From: Spirometra erinaceieuropaei
Taxonomy: Eukaryota > Platyhelminthes > Cestoda > Diphyllobothriidea > Diphyllobothriidae
Direction of reading: 5' to 3'
Assembly: GCA_902702965.1 (NCBI GenBank)
Contig: CACRXP010000182.1
Location: forward strand, 449,946 to 513,945
Length of the DNA stretch: 64,000 bases
Shown: positions 58,986 to 64,000 of the stretch, in pieces
Layout: every line of letters begins with the position of its first letter
Numbering within the stretch: the first letter of the stretch is position 1
Made by a program: the position numbers and the translations under genes
Notes under the pieces: generated by a model
Databases searched by the model: none
Told to the model about the DNA's origin: nothing
Seen by the model: the letters and a program-made list of their open reading frames with translations, nothing else

Positions 58986-59309
58986 ACCGACTGATCAGTC
59001 CGTCGGCCGTCGAAAGGGAGTCCAAGAAGCTCGCCGACTTGGCTACTATTGCTACGGCCGATGAGGGGACGAAGGTCACTCCAGCCAGTGCAGAGGTCAA
59101 AGCTAGTCATCAGCAAACGGGTAAGTCAAAATTCGTGAATCGAGCACTAACGTAATAAGAGACAGGGAACTATGCTGAACACGTCGTTGGCAACAGGAAC
59201 GAACACCGCACTGCTCCGATCATAGGCACGAGGAAGGTTCCGAGACGCCAGGTCAAATACATTTCGGTCTATAAACTTGTTTCCTCCTCGCCTTCCTCCG
59301 GGGATGATG

Positions 59310-59790
59310 ACGGGAAAGGAGCTCTATTTCGCAAATTTCCGACGCTGGTTCCCTGGGTGCTCGTCAGATGCAGACGGGGAGCAAATGTGCCAAAACCAGT
59401 TAACATCTTACGTGCACTTCAAAATTGACAATGACTTGGTGTTTGTGTCGGTGAGCGGCCGCCGTGTGTGTCATTCTATTCCGATCGGCTCTCGTCTCTT
59501 CCATTCCTCATTGAAACTCTTGTACGCGGCATGCAAATTTGCATGTCGGTTGATGCACGATTCACCCGGGCGCATGGCCTCGAGGAACTTTTGGCGGTTC
59601 TTGAAGGGGTGGACACAGACAATGAGTTCCGTCCCAAGCGCTGTGCCCGGGGTCCAGGATGTGCATGGTGACTTCGGACACGTGGTCTCGCCTCTTTACT
59701 GACAAATAATGTTCGTGAATGGGTGGAGGCGGACTTTCCGGTCTGACCACGGTAAACGGTATTATATGCATCACAAGTGATCTTACAGGC
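59310..59790 (-). pseudogene. PLE 3' remnant: GIY-YIG tail and ribozyme-like terminal motif
   Basis: The - frame gives IHEHYLSVKRRDHVSEVT and MHILDPGHSAWDG, the C-terminal half of the PLE nuclease (R.HEH.LAV.R.D.LSQVA.H....GH). On the same strand, 59367-59336 carries CTGACGA, a stem, and GGAAATTTGCG, a type B hammerhead-like motif. Confidence 0.6.
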
Positions 59791-59959
59791 GACTTATTGC
59801 CCAAATAGTCAACCCTACCCTTAGAGTATACAAGCCCAGTGCGTAAAGTAGTTGTCAGCTTGTGAGCCACTTGAATTTGGTGATTTCATAGGGCCCCTTA
59901 AAAGAGTTTGAATAAGTTTTTAGTGTAAAGAAGGGTTCGCCAAGTATTTGGTTTCGTTG

Positions 59960-60180
59960 TCTGATTGGACTTACCTGGTTCCTTTTCCTTCGACTCTTGG
60001 CATTTATTTTGCAGACCTGGACACACCCTGGACGATGCTGGTTTTCTCCCAGGCGAATGTGTCCTACGTTCAGTCTGTACACAGCTACCTGGGATAAGTG
60101 GTCTCGTTTATTCACCGCTAACTGTTGTTCATGTATGCGGGTGGAGGGGGATTCCCCGTTTTGACTACAACAAAGTGTAT
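59960..60180 (-). pseudogene. PLE GIY-YIG tail remnant, second copy
   Basis: The - frame reads TRIHEQQLAVNKRDHLSQVA, then VYRLNVGHIRLGENQ, homologous to the previous fragment and in the same orientation. Arranged in tandem about 400 bp apart, the two are separate insertions or a local duplication. Confidence 0.6.
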
Positions 60181-60429
60181 CACCACGACTATCCGGTATT
60201 TTGTTGAAGAGTTGCTTTCTAGAGTTGCGAAAATTTACATTTAAAAATTCAAAGGACAAATCTGCTTTCGATAAATTCCCTTCAGGCCTGTACATTGATA
60301 CTGCTATTGAACTAATGAAGAAAAAGATGTGGGAGAGCAGGTAACTGTGCTGTAACTCGGGTTTGGGGGGGGGAGTGAAACACAAATTCCGGTCAACATC
60401 AGGGAGAAAATGGGCCCCGGGAAAGGTAA

Positions 60430-60640
60430 TTATATGCGCCTGGCTGGCTTGGTGGCTTCGGCCCATGACAACTGTGGGATCTGTATGAAGTTCTTCTCTG
60501 CCCACAGGACCGGTTTGCGTAGCCTGATTACATCCGCCTCTGCTGTGGCCAACAGACGCTGCCAAAGTAGTTTTGGACAGCTTGGTGGAACCCTGTAAAT
60601 CACTCGGAAGGCCTCTCTCGGCAACGGTAGGGTGAAAGAA
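60430..60640 (-). pseudogene. PLE C-terminal remnant, third copy
   Basis: EAFRVIYRVPPSCPKLLWQR, then LLATAEADVIRLRKPVL, matches the block after the nuclease in the PLE at 37610-38230 (EAFRVIYKVPPNYPKRLDQR). It is a different PLE subfamily from the 57 kb copy. Confidence 0.6.
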
Positions 60641-60645
60641 CCCAA

Positions 60646-61544
60646 GCAGCTGCCGCCAGCCTGAGGATTCCGTCATGGAAACGATGCTGACAGCACATGG
60701 TTCAAGGTGAGAACCGGAATGATACCGATCGCTTCTCAAGTCTCTGAGCCAAGGTGCTGGAGAGCGATATCTGGCCAACGGTAAGAGGTTGACGTGGCGT
60801 TGCATTAATGCCAGTCAGCTAATTCCGCTCGTAGGTAGAAGAAGCTGACATAGGCATTGCGACCGAACCAGGTTTCCACTCCTCAGTACATAATGAAAGC
60901 GGAATGATACCGATCGCTTCTCGACTCCCTGAACCAAGGTCATGAGTGTCGTTTACCGGACAAAAGTTGCAACGTTCTGAATGTCAGCCAGGAGTCGGTA
61001 CTCATACTTGTGCGTGGAGGCAGTCTGATGCCTGTTGTCGTATTTGTCTGAAATGTAACTTTTGGTTTTCATAAAACCTAAATTAATCTAAACTGAAAGG
61101 CAAGAACGGCCTGAAAATGGGGACTGATGAAATGCGCGGCTGCTTGCGGACTGTAGCAGAAAGTTCTGAGAACCTATTCATTGGACTCGCTGACTAAAAG
61201 CTTACTTAATTCAGCTCCATTTTAATAAAATTACCTATCTCAAGTTCGACACCCAAAATGGATTGAGCAATCAACGTAGTGTGCATTCCGAGATGACTTA
61301 GTGAATAAGAGAATGAGAGTTGGACGCCTATCCTTACGAGAAGTTGGGAAAAGTTCTCTGAGGTTGGCGGCGACTTTCCAACCGGAGAACCGGAGTCGAA
61401 AGTTTACGAAATAAAGTCTGTTAAATTTCTCAAACGACTAACTGGCACAATTAATCGAACAATAGACCTGCATCCCACCCAATTATCGATCCACAGGCCC
61501 GTCGTCCCGTCGGTTGCGTTCATCGGTCGCCGGGGATGAAGTAG
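60646..61544. other. No recognised gene; contains a short direct repeat
   Basis: GGAATGATACCGATCGCTTC followed by TCTGAGCCAAGGT-like sequence occurs at about 60715-60760 and 60900-60945. Otherwise nothing recognised. Confidence 0.45.
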
Positions 61545-61740
61545 GAGTGAGTTCTTTGGCCGACTTGTATTTGTGCTGGCGTTTCGAAACCCTCTTCGTC
61601 TCCATGATCAGAGCGATGAGGTAGCTGTAGCTACCACTGCCTCGTCACATGGCATGCTCTGGCGCTGCTGATCGGGCATTTATTAATACATGATGAAACA
61701 GCTGGTGTTCGCTGCTCACACCATGGGGTTGGGCAGACCT
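61545..61740 (-). mobile_element. PLE-type terminal repeat fragment
   Basis: The - strand has CATGTATTAATAAATGCCCG (TATA-like), then a hammerhead-like core at 61611-61578 (CTGATCA, stem GGAGAC..GGTTTC, GAAAC, GCC) and AGCACAAATACAAG. Two core bases deviate (CTGATCA, GCC). No coding part. Confidence 0.5.
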
Positions 61741-61761
61741 CAATAGTTGCGACTGGGAGTA

Positions 61762-63614
61762 CAGTAGATGACCTAACTCATGAAATGTCGAGACCGGACG
61801 GCATATATTTGATGTGGTTATTTTTGTTTTTAGAATTGATTAGAATCCCCAAAAGCCCTTTTCTAAAGAAGACGTCATGTTAGTTCAGTTTTATTGAGAG
61901 GAAACGGACCAAAATTAAGAAAATTTTGACGTCTCCGGATATTCACTTAATTTCCTATTCTAATAAGTATCCCCTATGAAAACCTCTTATTTGCACGCGT
62001 TGCGTTATAAAGAAACTTTCATATAACAAAGAGAAATATCAAAGGAGGCCACTCGGGGAACGGAAATTGTGATTTTTGGTTCATGAAAATCAGGTCGAGT
62101 TAGGTATGTAAAAGCACATTATTCTCATGAATCAAGAAGTAATCAGCTCTTCCTAAATTCTATTTAGCAAAACGGTAACGTCTTATATCGTAAAACGCAG
62201 TAATAAGCTTGTTCGACTGTGTTTGTTTTACTACACCGGGAACTAGTAGGCGTAAACACGTATATATAGATTGCGCGCTACATGCTTCGCCACGCCGTGC
62301 AGCAAAGATGTCAAAACAGTTCCTATCGGAGGTCGATTTTGAGCGAATACGAAAATTGGCAGCCGAAGGGCTGCCACGTGAGTCGTTAGCTAGTATTTTC
62401 AACATTAGCCAGGTTACTCTCTGGAAAATTATTAATAATAAAACAATGCCTAGAACTAAGCAAGGTGGGCCAAAACGGTCCACAAGCAAGCAAGACGACG
62501 ATTGCATTCGTCGGACACTGAAAAAGTATCATTATATGCCCCTTATGGCTATTTACGGGGAACACCTGTCAATGTTTCCTATGCGCATAATTAGAAGAAG
62601 AACGACAAAGCCAGTTTTAAGTAGAAAACTTATTAGAGCACGTTTTTTGTTTGCTCAAAAATATATTGATCAAAGACTTTTCCTCTGGAAGAGCATTTAC
62701 TTTTGTGATGAGGTCTTATTTTTAGACAAGCCTCCGAAGTCGGCCCGGGTGGTCATATGTGGGAAGAACTTTTCACGAGAGCACACTATGTCGACGCCAA
62801 CTTTCAAGGACTGCCGACGCCTGATGGTTTGGATGGTCATCAAATTCGGACAGCGACCGATCTGGCGTCCAACAGTGGAGACGATAAATAGCAAGGCGTT
62901 CATCGACATCGTAAAGCATGCCTTCGGTTACAACGGCATTTATAGACGTCGAATGGACACTGTAATGTTGCAGGATAATGCCCCTGTCCATCGCTCAAAG
63001 GAGGTATGATTCCAATTCATTTTACGACTATAATCTAATATTGTGGACCACAGCCAGCCTCTTTGCCTGCCGCCTTCGAAGCATTTTTATCCCCGCGAAC
63101 AGCCCGGACCTAAATCCCATCGAAAATCGTTGTGCCCTAATCAGAAGAGATTGGGACAAGGCAAGGAAACATTTCTATGGGACAGAAGTTACAATTTTTG
63201 CTCAATAATTACATAGACTAAACCACCATAGACAACTTGGTAGTCTCCACGCCCTCCCGCCTTACCGCAACTTTAAAAGCTAAAGGACAATTAACAAAGT
63301 ACTAACACGTTGTATTTGTTACTGTTTTCCATTTTTTTGTCGTTTTGTGCAATTTCCCTTCTCTGCTGACAGTTATATTAGACCCTGAATAGTTGGCCTG
63401 TCATACAGTCGATTTTTTGCTTTGGAGGTTTTTCCCAAAATAAGTTATTTTTAAGTCAATAAATAATACTTTATAAACCAAAATATGCCTTGTTTTGAAG
63501 CTTGGTCGTATATTTAACGCAGTATAACTTTCGTGGATGCAGGGTGGCAGAATCGTGCACCACAACGATTTAAGTTCACAGTTCGTGACATTTCATCAGA
63601 TATGTCACGAACTG
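61762..63614 (+). mobile_element. Tc1-like DNA transposon (possible MITE-1 source family)
   Basis: The left end TA-CAGTAGATGACCTAACTC, followed by ATGAAATGTC, is at 61760-61789. The right end, read inward on the - strand, is TA-CAGTTCGTGACATATCTG and ATGAAATGTC at 63616-63587. The two ends agree at 22 of 28 positions and share CAGT...ATGAAATGTC with MITE-1, which also targets TA. The transposase lies between them. The right end also forms a local hairpin (arms near 63578-63591 and 63602-63615), so its role as terminus is inferred. Confidence 0.6.
62308..63208 (+). pseudogene. Tc1/mariner-superfamily transposase
   Basis: The ATG at 62308 opens a helix-turn-helix region (SEVDFERIRKLAAEGLPRES, then ASIFNISQVTLWKIINN). 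The catalytic core follows: YFCDEVLFLD with the first Asp (about 62700-62720), VMLQDNAPVHRS with the second Asp (62974-62976), and PANSPDLNPIEN with the Glu (63122-63124) in another frame. The frame breaks at 63004-63009. A 50-nt GT..AG stretch (63004-63053) could be an intron: removing it gives a D-to-E spacing near 34 residues, though its phase is one base off. More likely it is an inactivated copy. Length and motifs fit a DD34E Tc1-like enzyme that cuts and pastes at TA. Confidence 0.8.
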
Positions 63615-63689
63615 TACATACACGAGTGGCGAACAAAATACTGGCGCATATGGACGTAGGTGTGCCACTGATGAGCATGAGGGCTTCGG

Positions 63690-63975
63690 AGTATTTCCAA
63701 CGTAACAATAATACCAAAACTGACCACGTCTCTCGCCAGTCTGAAGGATGTCCCCGGGTCCCGGGGGCTGAGAAGTCGTCGGGAAGGAGGACTCGGTGGG
63801 ACGCTAATTCGACTCTGTCGTGCTCGTTTGCCAGCTGACCGGTAAAGTGTACGAACTCCACGGCGTACTGCATTCGCCTGAAGGGACCCTCATTGGCTTC
63901 TTCGTCCGCTTGTTTGCAAAGTGCCCTAGCGACCGCCACTGCTACCTCAGTGGCAGCTTTGCACTCCTTCATTCG
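63690..63975 (-). CDS. Exon at the window edge, possibly upstream CTC1
   Basis: The acceptor cttctcttcag/CGA at 63975 begins an open frame: RMKECKAATEVAVAVARALC, then FRRMQYAVEFVHFTGQLANE and VELASHRVLLPDDF, on to about DWRETWSVL near 63690, where candidate donors (TTG/gtatta among others) lie. The frame runs on to 63514 but there it crosses the transposon end. Same strand as the CTC1-like exons and about 7 kb upstream of them. FVHFTGQLAN could be the start of an OB fold. Function is not recognised; the link to CTC1 is an inference. Confidence 0.45.
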
Positions 63976-64000
63976 CTGAAGAGAAGACAGGGGAGAGTAA

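Overview
This window looks like a repeat-rich nuclear scaffold from a flatworm, most likely a tapeworm. The basis is split genes with very short introns (34, 38 and 78 nt) beside multi-kilobase ones, a stathmin-like gene, and many decayed Penelope-like elements (PLEs), CR1/jockey-type LINEs, tRNA-derived SINEs and long palindromic MITEs. There is no operon structure and no bacterial signal. The species call is an inference.

Two host genes can be modelled. A stathmin-family gene on the + strand (15352-17627) has four exons that join in phase to 189 aa. A larger gene on the - strand has exons at 56616-56272, 54343-53719, 53640-53070, 52655-52623 and 48501-47945; it reads as the C-terminal part of CTC1, the large subunit of the telomeric CST complex. 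Its introns hold two of the window's four MITE-1 copies, a tRNA SINE and a CTA microsatellite. An open exon at the right edge (63975 leftward, - strand) may be an upstream CTC1 exon. An orphan exon-like frame lies at 852-1035.

Mobile DNA makes up most of the rest, from left to right: LINE fragments on the - strand (3.2-5.9 kb); a nearly full-length LINE on the + strand with ORF1, endonuclease, RT and an ATT tail (6.7-11.1 kb); a palindromic MITE (22.1-23.0 kb); a PLE terminal repeat with a hammerhead-ribozyme core (24.0 kb); a Gypsy RNase H fragment running into a four-unit palindromic array and an inverted pair of PLE terminal repeats (27.5-29.9 kb); tRNA SINEs (32-36 kb); a PLE 3' end (37.6-38.2 kb); a run of MITEs (38.4-44.4 kb); more PLE 3' ends (57.0-60.6 kb); and a Tc1-like transposon with its transposase (61.8-63.6 kb). 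The ends of that Tc1 element resemble the ends of the MITE-1 family, so it may represent the family's source.

Most open frames of 60-180 codons outside these features are shadows or chance frames in repeats. Homology calls come from motif recognition by eye, without database searches.
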